Translations under genes and position numbers: made by a program
Origin: Amaranthus tricolor
Lineage: Eukaryota > Streptophyta > Magnoliopsida > Caryophyllales > Amaranthaceae
Length of the DNA stretch: 64,000 nt
Assembly: GCF_026212465.1 (NCBI RefSeq)
Contig: NC_080062.1
Coordinates: forward strand, 4,255,001-4,319,000
Reading direction: 5' to 3'
The notes under the pieces: generated by a model
The model's database searches: none
The model's input: only the letters and a program-made list of their open reading frames with translations
What the model was told of the DNA's origin: nothing
Part shown: positions 11,120 through 23,400 of the stretch, piece by piece
Layout of the letters: each line of letters starts with the position of its first letter
How positions within the stretch are numbered: position 1 is the stretch's first letter

Positions 11120-14091
11120 TCTCATAGACTTTTTACCAAATCTATTATTATCAATCTATCATTCCCTCCCCATTATAATATAGTAAATGTAAAGAGCATG
11201 GATAAAGTTAAAAGTAAAGAGAATGAAAGTATCATACTATCATTATCTAAAATAAAAAATTAAAACAAATGTGAAGAAGTGAAAACTTTTAACCTTATAC
11301 AAATGTGTGACTATTTATTTTGTTTTAAACGCTAAATAATACTATATCATTTTGTTTGGCTTCCTTTCTTATTGCTTTCTTTGTGCTATTACACGTTAAT
11401 TTATATTGTTATTTGTTTCTTTTGAAATTAACATTTTTCTTTTTCACATGATAAAAGTGTCAATCGTTAAAAAAACATAATATTATGAAATATATTTCAG
11501 TCATAAAATAAATTTAATAATGAAAACAAATTACTTGTATGACATTTGTTATTGCGTATGCCTTAATAATTTTATGGCATTCAACTAAAATATTTTTTGT
11601 CCTTTAATTTCTTTTGGAGTAACTAAATAGTTTACTTCCAAATTGCTTCATAATTTGTGATGTAGGAAATTTTAGAAATTTTACTTCTAAAAATATCAAT
11701 ATATGATGTACTATATTAAGTAATTAACTAAATCCAACTACCTATTTGTTAGTCGGCAAGTTTTTCAATCTTATTAATGAATCATAGTAATAACCTTTTT
11801 AATGATCAAATTATATTGGCCAAGAATTTTAATTCTATTAAGATGTCTATGTCATATTAAAAGGTATATTATTTTACAAAAGTCCATCATATGACCCTCT
11901 ACTAAATTGCTTAAATTTCATCAACTACAAATAATAAATTAAAGTTATAAACCACATTGAATTAAAAGTATGTAATTGAACTTATATAAAAATTCATAAA
12001 AATTATCGTAATTCTTCATATACGCAAAGTTGATGAAAATAAAAACAATACTGATCATATTAAAATATATTACCTTCATTCTAAAATTCACAAGTTATAA
12101 CTAATAGTGACAGTTAGTGAAAAAATATCATTATCAATTGCAAATATATTAAAACGGAGAAAGTAATATATGATGTCATTTACAACAAATAATAAAATGA
12201 TAATTAATATTTCATAACAAAAAAATATTGGTGTCACACAATAACTTAATATACCTAGTCACTAAAATTATTCACATATAATTTTAAAAAAACTGTCTAT
12301 ATCGCATAAATTTATTTGTCTCACACAATAATTTATTATTGGTTAAGTTAAAAAAAAAATAGGAGGCCGGATCATGCATGGATTTAACCACTTTTGGAGG
12401 TACTAGTGCAATCTTATCTTTAGCTACATCGGTAATTGAGGATATCACGTCAAGAACGTCTTTGTCCATGACTCCTTTACCTTTTCCTTTAGGATCGGCG
12501 GGCCCGCCTTGTATCAGACTGTTTTAATGTGAAACAAGTTTATAAAAAAAGGCCTATTAACAAAAAATCTTAAAAAACAGAAAAAAATGAAATCTGAAAT
12601 CCACTTATACAGAAAGCAGGTTTATAAATAATTTCAACTGATTCAATTAAAATCGTTTTATAATAAGGCGGCCTTTGAAATTGATCTGATTATTCAAATA
12701 AACATTTATATCTAAAAGTAAAGTATATTAACGGTTCCCTCATTGAATAATCAAAAAATGACAACAAGGTGGTTGAAAATTTGCGAGTTATAATATTCTC
12801 CATTTCTAAACAACTATACGAGTAAGGATGTACGAATCCATGGGGCATGTATTTATCTGCAGGTTGTATTGATCATGTTAATAAAGGAGTCTCAAATATT
12901 AATTTTTATATATTTTTATTTGTTTTATTAATTGTTTTTAAATCATAAAAGTAAAAACAAGATAAAGTACAATATTAATAGGCAATTTTACCCGCGGACT
13001 TTTGTGATAAACCAAGCAAGTTTTAATTTTTGGCTTATACATATTGACGCTTATAGCAATAACAAAACGTAAGAAAGTATAAACTTTTAACTAGTGGTAA
13101 AACTTGAGTAATAATTAAGGGAGAAAAAAAAAATATTTTGGACTTTAAAAATAGGTTTAAAATTGAGGGGGGCAAAAGTTTGAACTTGTGCCACTTAATT
13201 ATAAAATTCTTAATTTTACTGGTCTCGCCTAAATTCAAATTGTAGATGGAGCATATATTTATCAATTTCTAAACATTTTAAATTCACAAAGAAATTAAAA
13301 GTTGGATCAGCCCATATTAAATCGTCTCACAATAAGACAGTCTTAATAAATAATTTTTTTTTAATTTTAAGCTTAGATAAAGATAATTCTATGATGTGGT
13401 CGGTATCCTATGAGCCCATGTGATGAATTCTGGTCCATATCTAAATTTGTACCCATTTATAAGTTAATTTATTCATGATTTGTGTTTTTTAAATATAAAT
13501 TTTTATTTAAGATAGTTTTACTATGAGAAAATCTTAAACTAGATTAATATAAGTGCAACTAACTTAATTAATACTTTAACCTTTGGATAATAAAACATTT
13601 TGAGTAATTCTTGTATAAGACGTCTTACGATGTAACAAATTTATACAAGAAGCTCAAACTAAAAAATGGAGTGTTTTAAAATTTAAATTATCAATTTTGA
13701 TTATATTAGTATTTATTTACGTTATTTAGCACAATTTAAAACTGTCTTATAATGAGACCATCTTAAGTGAAAATTTATGAAACAATTTTTTTTTCCTAAT
13801 TGATATTTTTTTATATAGACTTGTATCATAATAAGACAATCTGAACTCTCATACAAGATTATCCAGGAATTAAGGATATTAGATGACTTTGTTTTATTTC
13901 TTCTTATCCAAACAGCCAAGATTGGAAATTAGAAATACATGGTGAGAATTTGAAAATATGTCAAGTTGCCAACATTAGTTTGATTTCGTCACATGGACTT
14001 GCCAATAGTATGGATTATATGTTAGTGTTAGGATATAATTTTTTGGCTTATTGTCTCTCTCCATGCATATCCTATACCTAAAATTACAATA
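11120..14091. other. Gene-poor AT-rich DNA
   Basis: No gene is supported. It contains a short protein-like fragment (12358-12512) and several degenerate copies of a GAGACGGTCTC-like motif near 13310 and 13740. Confidence 0.5.
12358..12512 (-). pseudogene. Possible gene fragment of unknown family
   Basis: A minus-strand frame reads GGPADPKGKGKGVMDKD and continues to VPPKVVKSMHDPASY before degrading into AT-rich DNA. It is GC-richer and more protein-like than its surroundings, with codons that look selected. I do not recognise the family. It has no splice sites or partner exons nearby, so it is probably a captured or decayed piece. Confidence 0.35.
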
Positions 14092-14101
14092 CTAAGATTT
14101 G

Positions 14102-14547
14102 GAATTTTTGAAATTCTTGAGTGAAAAAAAAAAAATTAATTAAATAAACTAACATTTAAACTTTTTCCAAAAATAAGCGTCTAAATTCCAAAGCTGTGCT
14201 TTGGAGCTGTTCGCAGATAGTAACTGCGAACAGGTCAAAAAAGACAAAATAGCTGTTCGCAATTACTAACTGCGAACAGAAAAAAGACAAAATAGCTGTT
14301 CGCAGTTAGTAACTGCGAACAGCTATTTGACCTAAAAAAAAAAAAAATTTTTAATTTTTTTATTTTTTCTTTTCGCAGTTAGTAACTGCGAACAACTATT
14401 TTGTCTTTTTGACCTGTTCGCAGTTAGTAACTGCGGACAGCTCCAAAGCACAGCTTTGGGGTTTGGACGCTTACTTTTGGAAAAAGTTTAAATGTTAGTT
14501 TATTTAATTAATTTATTTTTTTTTTCACTCAAGAATTTCAAAAATTC
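14102..14547. mobile_element. Foldback MULE-type element with five internal palindromes
   Basis: A 446-bp element whose two halves are almost complete inverted copies. The ends are GAATTTTTGAAATTC and GAATTTCAAAAATTC, flanked by a perfect 10-bp direct repeat CTAAGATTTG at 14092-14101 and 14548-14557. The middle contains five units close to GTTCGCAGTTAGTAACTGCG, at about 14207, 14251, 14293, 14371 and 14413. A 10-bp target duplication with long inverted repeats fits a non-autonomous Mutator-type element (inference from family rules). Confidence 0.88.
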
Positions 14548-14557
14548 CTAAGATTTG

Positions 14558-16300
14558 TATAGTGATCTCCAAGTACATCTATATCTTACTCTTACCAGCA
14601 AGTCTAAGACCGTTTTACTATAGATGAACAGTTGTGTATTACTTCGGGCAGGGGCATCATTTACTTGTCCCACCTTTGAATTTTATGTCAAAACATTGTT
14701 TTTATTATAAATTTTTATTTGAGATAGTTTTACTATAAAACACGCTTTATATTTGGATTAAATGGTTTAATAATAGAAACTTTTAGTTTATAAACTTTTT
14801 AATTTAAAGTTGTTTCACCGTGAAACAGTCTCATAAATTGTTGGGATAGAATTGAGAGAGGCCAAGTGGCCAACCTCTGATAGCCTGATTCACCGTGTAA
14901 CTTGTACAATTGAACCCACTAATAAAAGCCGTTTAATTAAAAGGTAGGCCCAAAAGTTATTCTAAGTGGTGGGTAAGTCAATTAAGATGAATATGAATAT
15001 GGAAGAGAGCATATCGCATACACCCGTCCGTTTTGTCATACTTTCATATAGTTTCCATCTAATAAGTTGTACAGAGATTTATTATAAAATGACTTAGGAA
15101 AGAGTCTTTGTCTTATATAATAAATAATTACATTTAAATTTAATATTTGTACTCTTTACTCGATTTATGGAGTAAAACCCTATACAGATCAACCTGACCC
15201 AACGCACGAACCTATATAGTTTCAAAGGATATTGATCTTATTTTGACACCTGATTAGGTCAAGCTTTATTGTTGATACCATAATAGAAAAATGATGAGTT
15301 GACTATATTCAAATTATAGTCAATCTTTAGATCCAATCCAATATTATAGCTCTATAAAAGTATGTATGTCAACTGATTTTGAAAATAATAAAAATTATTT
15401 TGACAAAATAAGAAACGAAAACAAAAATCAGTTTTTTTTTATATATTTTTAGAGAATATAAATGATACTAGACCCTAAGAAAACACAATATAGCAAAGTA
15501 AAGAGATAATCAAAAAATTAAAATACAATATACAAGTAGGCACAAATATTAAGAAATAGTTATAGGTCCGAAACCCTGCATAAATTTAACCCTAATTTTA
15601 GGACTTAGGTTAAATTTTTGAGAATCAATAATTCTAAATTTGAGTCTAAGTCAAACAAATAAATGAGTTTGAATCACGATCTAAACTAGTGTCTTCAAAA
15701 TCATGCCCAACTAGACGCAACACAAATCTGTTCTTCAAATCCGTTTAAGAACTAGACTCCACAAAACTGTTTTACACCTGACACATTCCACATCCATTAT
15801 TAAGAATAAGAATATGGTGTAAGGAGAAAATTGATGTTTTTTTAAGAAAAGGTGAATAAATGTTAATAAATAAAAACAATTGAATGAATTCAGTGAATAA
15901 ATTTTAAAAGAGTTAAAATATATAAATCAAATTAAAAGAAAGTAGTGAACCCTTATCCAAAAATTAAAATAAAGCAAATCAGGTAAGACAAATTAAAATG
16001 GCAAATGATGCAAATTGAGTGGAACGAAAAAAACACCCACTATTAATTATTATCCTTATAAAATTGGTATACCCTATTTATTTTCCACCTACATGAACAA
16101 TACATTTTCTTATGCATTATGTATTAATTATGTACAATTATACTCTAGTGTGAATTTGTAAGGCGAATATAATGAATATGCAAAGCAAAATGATTAAAAA
16201 ACCAGCAAAACGCTTTCATCCAACTGCACGTCTACAATAAGAACAGAACCTATCATAGTGTCAAAACATAGCATGAAAATTTTTTTAAGTCTTGAAAGTC
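14558..16300. other. AT-rich intergenic DNA downstream of P0
   Basis: No gene is supported. It includes further GTCTCA-like degenerate motifs. The last part is presumably the 3' UTR and terminator of the P0 gene on the minus strand. Confidence 0.5.
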
Positions 16301-16363
16301 AAAACAGAGCAACATCAAACACAACCCGTAACATCTGATTTAAATAAATAAATAAAAGTGAAC

Positions 16364-18694
16364 TTAGTCGAAGAGACTGAAACCCATATCATCATCTGAT
16401 TCCTCAGCAGGCTCATCCTTCTTCTCTTCAACAGGAGCAGCAGCACCGCCAGAACCTCCACTAGCAGCACCGGCAACAGGGGCAGCAGCAACAGCAAACT
16501 TGCTCGGATCCTACATCACCATGCGGTGAAAACATCGGTCATAAAGAGTGTAATCTTAATGTTTAGATCTAAGAAATTGCTAGTACGGTTATAAATGAGA
16601 TACCTTGAGGTACTCCTTGACCTTCTCAGCTTGAGGGAAGTCGTAGTCGGTTGCCACAGCAATAGCAAGGACATTCTTGTAGGCATTGAGGAACATGTGA
16701 GGAGCAGCAGCCAAAGTTGGGTAGGAAATAGCAAGGGCAAGGGAAGTGACCATGGACACACCACCGGCAAACTTCTCAAGGAGGTCGTCCTCGGTCAAGT
16801 CAAGTACTTCAGGGCTGAAGACAGACCCATCGTCGTACACTGACTCGATGTTAAGACCATATGAGAAAGGCCTAATTCCAAGCTTTGCAAGAAGAGCAGC
16901 CTCAGAGGAACCCACCTTGTCACCCTTCTTGATAAGCTCTACAGGAGTGATAATTTCGACTGTACCCTTGTTAATCTTGGTGGGGATGTTGAGCACCTGA
17001 AGGGACACAATGTAAGTACAAGGAAGACAGCCTAATGAAAGTAAACAGTTCTTACAAATCAGCGACACGAACCTGGAAGAAAGATGTCTGGGAGGGGTCA
17101 AGACCAGTGTTGCCAGGAGGGACAACGACATCAATTGGTGCAATCAAACCAACACGGGCAGGAGCTCCAACCTATGCACAATAAACAACACATCATTGAT
17201 AGACAATAAAAATGGTTTATAGACGATGAAGCCATTGACCAAGTTTATCTAAAAGGATAATTCTTTTTTTTAAAACTCTAAACAGATAATTCTTGACAAT
17301 CCAACAAGCAAGCTACCAGGAGTCAAAAGTCACAACACTGACATATCTTAAAATTATTTTCTATAATAGCAAACAGAAATGCAGAGAACCAACGTTAGTT
17401 ATCTAGAAAACAAATATAATACGAGGTATGGGATACATCATCCATTCATCCCCATACAACCTAGTCATTTAACTAGATGAAGGCCAACCGAGATAATATC
17501 AACCTGAACAGTGAGCCACTGATATGATATTCATAAAGAACCCCAGCAGGTAGCAAATACAATCCAACACATCTACTACTCTGAAATTTTATTAACAATC
17601 ACTACAACAAACAAGTATACCATTCCCAAATAAACAAAATTTCAGATAAGAACACTAAACATGCTGACCAAAGGCATCTCCATAATTAATTCGGTGTTTG
17701 GTTGTTTTAAGAAATACAAAGAAGTGTCTTAGAACACACAGACAATGAATTCCAGCATCACATACATCTACAAATATGTATTCTTTGTCTAGTAAATTGG
17801 GCTATAGCAGCTCTAATAACTTGTGAATCCCTATCCCACGTCATTAGAGGGAAGCAACACAATCTTATTATCTAGGCAATATTAGCTTCTCCAGTGAAAC
17901 ATGTAGAACTATCTAACAAAATTTAAAGAAAATTTAAGAGTAACTAACGTTAAAATAAGATAAAAAGCTATTAACAAGCATTCAGCATACATGAACAATC
18001 CAGATTTACTGGCTATACAATGATAGATTAAATGTTAACAAATTCAACCAAATCAACACTAAAGGCTAAACATTTACTACCCAATAGTCAAAATAACGCA
18101 ATTAGTTAAAACTTATCAACGCAAATAATGAGCAGGATCACTCAAAGCAAATATCCATATGGAACTTCCAAGTACAGACTACAGCACTCAAATGAAGAAT
18201 AAAATTATTTATATGTTTCAATTTAATACAAACCTTGCATAAATGACAAAACCATCATTTGACAATACATCAATTCAAGAACATACCTTGTACTTGGAAA
18301 TCTCCTCCCTAACTTCCTTCAAATCACCCTTAGTGAAGATCAATCCAACATTTCCCTTCACAAACACAAAAAAAAAATCAAAAAAATCCCTAAATCTCAA
18401 TATCAACCAAAATAAAAAAAAATAGAAATAACATACCACCAACAACTGCTCAAGTTTGCGCAAATTCTCGTTACCGGTCTTCTCAGCATGAAGTCTAATA
18501 GATCTTTTCATCATAGTATTTTTTCCCATAAGAACAATTGAATCACCTCTTAAACCCTTTCTAATAGCCTGAAGCTGATTTGAACCAACATTATCAGCTG
18601 AAGCAACCAAAACTTGACTGTACTCATCCAAAAGTTGGCATAACTTAGCATCATATGCCAGCTTCTTCTCGGCTTTCGATGGTTTCACTGCCAT
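16364..18694 (-). CDS. RPP0: 60S acidic ribosomal protein P0 (uL10)
   Basis: Five exons, 18694-18437, 18355-18287, 17171-17073, 16996-16604 and 16510-16364, all phase 0 with GT-AG introns, give 321 aa, the normal length for plant P0. P0 anchors the P1/P2 stalk on the large cytosolic ribosomal subunit, where it recruits translation GTPases. Diagnostic stretches are [15 protein letters not shown] and [10 protein letters not shown] (rRNA-binding N-terminal domain), [45 protein letters not shown] and [12 protein letters not shown]. The tail is an Ala/Gly-rich hinge followed by the acidic stalk end [12 protein letters not shown]. Intron 2 is long (1.1 kb). No lesion is visible. A telo-box and a site-II-like motif upstream fit co-regulation with other ribosomal protein genes. 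Confidence 0.97.
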
Positions 18695-18868
18695 TGTTGA
18701 AGATTAAAAGCAAAATATTCTGAGCAATCGGAAAAATTAGGGTAACAAAATCGAGGGCCAAGACGAAAGCTAGGAACGGTGCTTTGTCAAGGCGGACAGC
18801 GGCGGCGCCGTCTCTTTAACCTCCGGGGATTTTGTTTGTATTTAAGAAACGGAAATCTACTTAGAAAA

Positions 18869-18876
18869 AAACCCTA
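18869..18876. promoter_or_regulatory. Telo-box (AAACCCTA) upstream of P0
   Basis: AAACCCTA lies about 175 bp upstream of the P0 start codon. Telo-boxes are typical of plant ribosomal-protein promoters (established knowledge). Confidence 0.6.
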
Positions 18877-19061
18877 GTTTATGTTTCGCAGCTAAGGGAA
18901 AATGAATTTTTGAGAGGTTATATATACGGTGAATTTGATATGAGGGTAATGAGTGAAATTTGACCTAGATCGGACGGTATGGGATTATTGTTGGGTTTGA
19001 TCTGATGGTTTTCGAATGTTGGGTTTTTGGTTGGACCCAACTTGAGTGAAATGGTGGTAGT

Positions 19062-19067
19062 TGGGCT
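19062..19067. promoter_or_regulatory. Site-II-like motif (TGGGCT) upstream of P0
   Basis: TGGGCT matches the TGGGCY site-II element bound by TCP factors and often paired with telo-boxes in ribosomal-protein genes. It is a single short match, so support is modest. Confidence 0.4.
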
Positions 19068-19099
19068 TTGGAGAAAACGTCTTGTACTTCGACTAAATT

Positions 19100-20450
19100 A
19101 CCAAGACCGTCTTACATTGAACTGATCTAAAAATAAAAAGTTCATGGTCGAAAAGTTTTTATTATTGAGCTATTTAACTTAAAAATGAGGCATGTTATAT
19201 CGTGAGATCGTCTCATACAATAATTTGTGTTAAACTAATTATTAAAATATCTATATTTATGTCAATACTTCAAATATTTTATTTTAATTGTTTTATGTTT
19301 GCAAATTTTACTTATTAAAAATAAAATATTTTTATAAAATTGAGTTATATATATAGACATGTAACATCGTGAAGAGTGAAGACGATGTCATTCAACGATT
19401 GCTCCATGGTAGTACTTACTAGTATGGATTCACCACTTTCTTTTAATTTGCATCATTACTATTACTTTGTTGAATTGTCTTGTTCATTTTATATTATTTT
19501 TTTATTTAAAAATGAATTTACCACTTTATTTAATTTCATTTATACTTTTTAAATCTCTTTAAATTGCATTCATATAATTTAATTTTTCTCTTCATCTATT
19601 ATTAAATAATGCAATGTTCCTTAAAACATAATATTTTCCCTTTGATGTTAATTTAAAGGGACATAACAACACATGAATAATAATTGAATATTATAAATGT
19701 CTCTCCTTTCACCTTTTAAGTGGTGCATAAATTGATAAATAGGTATCTTTCTCTTTGAATAAGATCTCAATTCCAGCAACGATTTCATTAGATATTTTAC
19801 AACTAAAATCTCTTTTTCTAGATTCAATTCCTCCGCCATTGCGAACCCCAATTACAATTAGACACGATACGCCTTTCAGTTATTGGAAAAAATCAAATAC
19901 GTCTTTCTTATTTAGTAAATAAATCTCTGAATTCTTCTTTCCTCTTGGATGATAGAGTAGCAAAACAATCAGTCTATTGATATTAAAAAGCCACGAGAAT
20001 TTTTTCAATGTGTCACGAACATTAGGCGGAGGAACTTGATCAATATTTTTTAATGTGTTTGGTAAATGATGTTTGAATTGGCTTTTTGGTAGACTTTTCA
20101 TTTTTAACAAGTCAAAAAAGCCAAAAAATACACCGCTAGTTGTTACAATGAGTCTTTCCATACAATAAATAATTTGTTGCCTAATAAATAGGAGAAAATA
20201 AAGAACGAGGTCTTATCTCATGTATAACTTTTCATTATAAGGTTTTGGCTTTAATTTTCGCTACCCTATATAATGAAGTGTTTAAAATAAATTTGACATT
20301 ACATTTAGCCGATCTTATATAATCGAATTCAACTTTAACTCGATTTAAAAAATGAATTTACATAAAAAAAATGAGGTAACTCGCCTCAAAACCAGAGAGA
20401 AAAAAAAAGGAAATCCCTAAATTCTCTCAATCATCTGATCTTTCTCTTCA
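19100..20450. other. Intergenic region between P0 and the syntaxin gene
   Basis: Two minus-strand frames (19648-19851 and 19880-20161) contain protein-like text such as SLPKSQFKHHLPNTL, but I recognise no family and see no splice structure. They may be decayed coding debris. The rest is AT-rich. Confidence 0.4.
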
Positions 20451-23400
20451 ATGGCTGCTGCTAGCATTTCGTCTTATCGAGATCGAACATCAGAATTTCG
20501 AGCTTTATCAGAAATATTAAAGAAGATCGCTGTCAATTCTGCCGGAAATCGTCCATCAACTGTGATTAATGGCTCACAGATAACATCATCATCCGCAAAT
20601 AAATCCGAATTCAATAAAAAGGCTTCTCGAACTGGGTTAGGTATCCATGAAGCTAATCGGAAAATTGCTCGCCTTTCACAATGTAATTATTCATTTCACA
20701 ACCTAATTTTTCATTTTCCCAATTTTTTACTTTGTATGATTTGAAAGAATTTGATTATTGTGGTTATTACAAATTTCGTTAATTTTTCTTTATTGCTAAA
20801 AGTAAGAGATGCAAGATTTTCAAGTTCAGTGTTTTTATGACATTACTCTTGACATTGTAATGGAATTCATGGGCTAAAGATAGGGTTATTCGTGATTAGG
20901 TTTAGGGATGAGTTTAGGTGTTTGATTTGGATGTCCTAAGTTAGTTCCCTTATATTACTATAAGAATCCTTTGACCGGTTTCTCCTTTTCCTATCATTTG
21001 GTGTAAATTATGACATGGATCTAGAACCCTGTAGCTACATAATCAGTATCGACTGTTATGAATCCGGCTAAGGAGCTGAACAACTAGCAAGATACATCGA
21101 TTTCAATATTGTTGCTAAAGGTACAACTAATGAACTAGACTAAAATATGCAAGTAGTGAGATGAAAAAATAATCAAACAATAACATCGAATTTATGAGGT
21201 TCACCAATGTTTTCTTTGGGGCCTAGTGTTTTTTAAAAGTTTCAAAGGATAGATCTCAAAGTTCATTATGAAGGTATTATAATGGAGCTACACATTGGAC
21301 TGAGTTGCTTGTTAAAGCGTGCATACTACTCGAATGAGCAGCTGATGGGCAGTAGGTTCTGTCTTCGATGGAGGTGAGTTGCTTGAGCCCTGGTGTACTC
21401 GTTTGTGCTAAGAGTGCTGCGAGGCTATGGGACTGCTTGTTGCTTCTGCTCGTTCAAGCTTCACCTGGTCATAACATGCCAATGTGCTTTCATGGAAGAT
21501 TTGGTTAATAGGTGGAATGCTTGAATGATAATGGAAATGTGGAACTTTTAGAGTCTGACCATCCAAAGGGAGACTTTTAGTTTTGATTTTTTCTTTTTTT
21601 TTTCATATGGTAATACATCTCAAGGTTGAATCATCAGAATTCCAAAGCAAATAAAATACAGCTAATAATAGACCCTTTTGTTTGTGTAGTGGCCAAAAAG
21701 TCTTCAATGTTCAATGATCCTACTGTGGAAATACAAGAGTTAACAGCCTTGATAAAAGACGATATCACAGCACTGAATGTAGCTGTTGCAAATCTACAAA
21801 AATTTAAAAACATTGAAATGGCCGATAGTTATTCTGATGATGAAGTTGTTCATACAACTGCTATCTGTGATGACATTAAAAGCAGGCTAATGGTAGCTAC
21901 GAAGCAGTTCCAGGAAGTATTGACTGCTAGAACGCAGGCATGTCTAATGTGGAAGTGTGAAATTCTCTGTTAATTTTTGTTATTGATTTTTAAATATTTG
22001 TTGTTTGATGATTTATTGTTTGATTTTACTATGCAGAATATTAAGGCCCATGAAACCAGGAAGCAGTTATTTTCAGCTAATGCATCAAGAGATAACCCAT
22101 TTCAGCAATCTGCCAAAGCTATAACCGAGCCACCTCCATGGTCGAATTCATCAAATGTTTCTGCAAGTGTTCAACCTACACAGTCAGTACTTTTACCCAT
22201 AACTTTTGTACACTTGCTAAATTCATATGCCATTGGTTTTTCTCTACAATGTCTATTATTGCATCTCCCCGAGGCTTTAATTTATTAATGTTTTCATTCT
22301 TTAATCATGTTGTGCTTCTCTCTGCAGAACATCATCAAACGGAATCCAGTCTGGGAACCAACTCAGGTATTTTTCTATGATTGCTTTTGGTTGGCACTTG
22401 GCATTTATGAAGCTTTTTTAGAGTTGATACCGCATTTAACACTTTTTTGGGAGCTTCTTCACTTATAACCCACCATAATCAGTATCGACTGTTATGAATC
22501 CGGCTAAGGAGCTGAACAACTAGCAAGATACATCGATTTCAATATTGTTGCTAAAGGTACAACTAATGAACTAGACTAAAATATGCAAGTAGTGAGATGA
22601 AAAAATAATCAAACAATAACATCGAATTTATGAGGTTCACCAATGTTTTCTTTGGGGCCTAGTGTTTTTTAAAAGTTTCAAAGGATAGATCTCAAAGTTC
22701 ATTATGAAGGTATTATAATGGAGCTACACATTGGACTGAGTTGCTTGTTAAAGCGTGCATACTACTCGAATGAGCAGCTGATGGGCAGTAGGTTCTGTCT
22801 TCGATGGAGGTGAGTTGCTTGAGCCCTGGTGTACTCGTTTGTGCTAAGAGTGCTGCGAGGCTATGGGACTGCTTGTTGCTTCTGCTCGTTCAAGCTTCAC
22901 CTGGTCATAACATGCCAATGTGCTTTCATGGAAGATTTGGTTAATAGGTGGAATGCTTGAATGATAATGGAAATGTGGAACTTTTAGAGTCTGACCATCC
23001 AAAGGGAGACTTTTAGTTTTGATTTTTTCTTTTTTTTTTCATATGGTAATACATCTCAAGGTTGAATCATCAGAATTCCAAAGCAAATAAAATACAGCTA
23101 ATAATAGACCCTTTTGTTTGTGTAGTGGCCAAAAAGTCTTCAATGTTCAATGATCCTACTGTGGAAATACAAGAGTTAACAGCCTTGATAAAAGACGATA
23201 TCACAGCACTGAATGTAGCTGTTGCAAATCTACAAAAATTTAAAAACATTGAAATGGCCGATAGTTATTCTGATGATGAAGTTGTTCATACAACTGCTAT
23301 CTGTGATGACATTAAAAGCAGGCTAATGGTAGCTACGAAGCAGTTCCAGGAAGTATTGACTGCTAGAACGCAGGCATGTCTAATGTGGAAGTGTGAAATT

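Noticed and set aside
18243..18425. Plus-strand frame in a P0 intron
   Set aside because: It consists of intron A-rich text and the reverse of exon 2.
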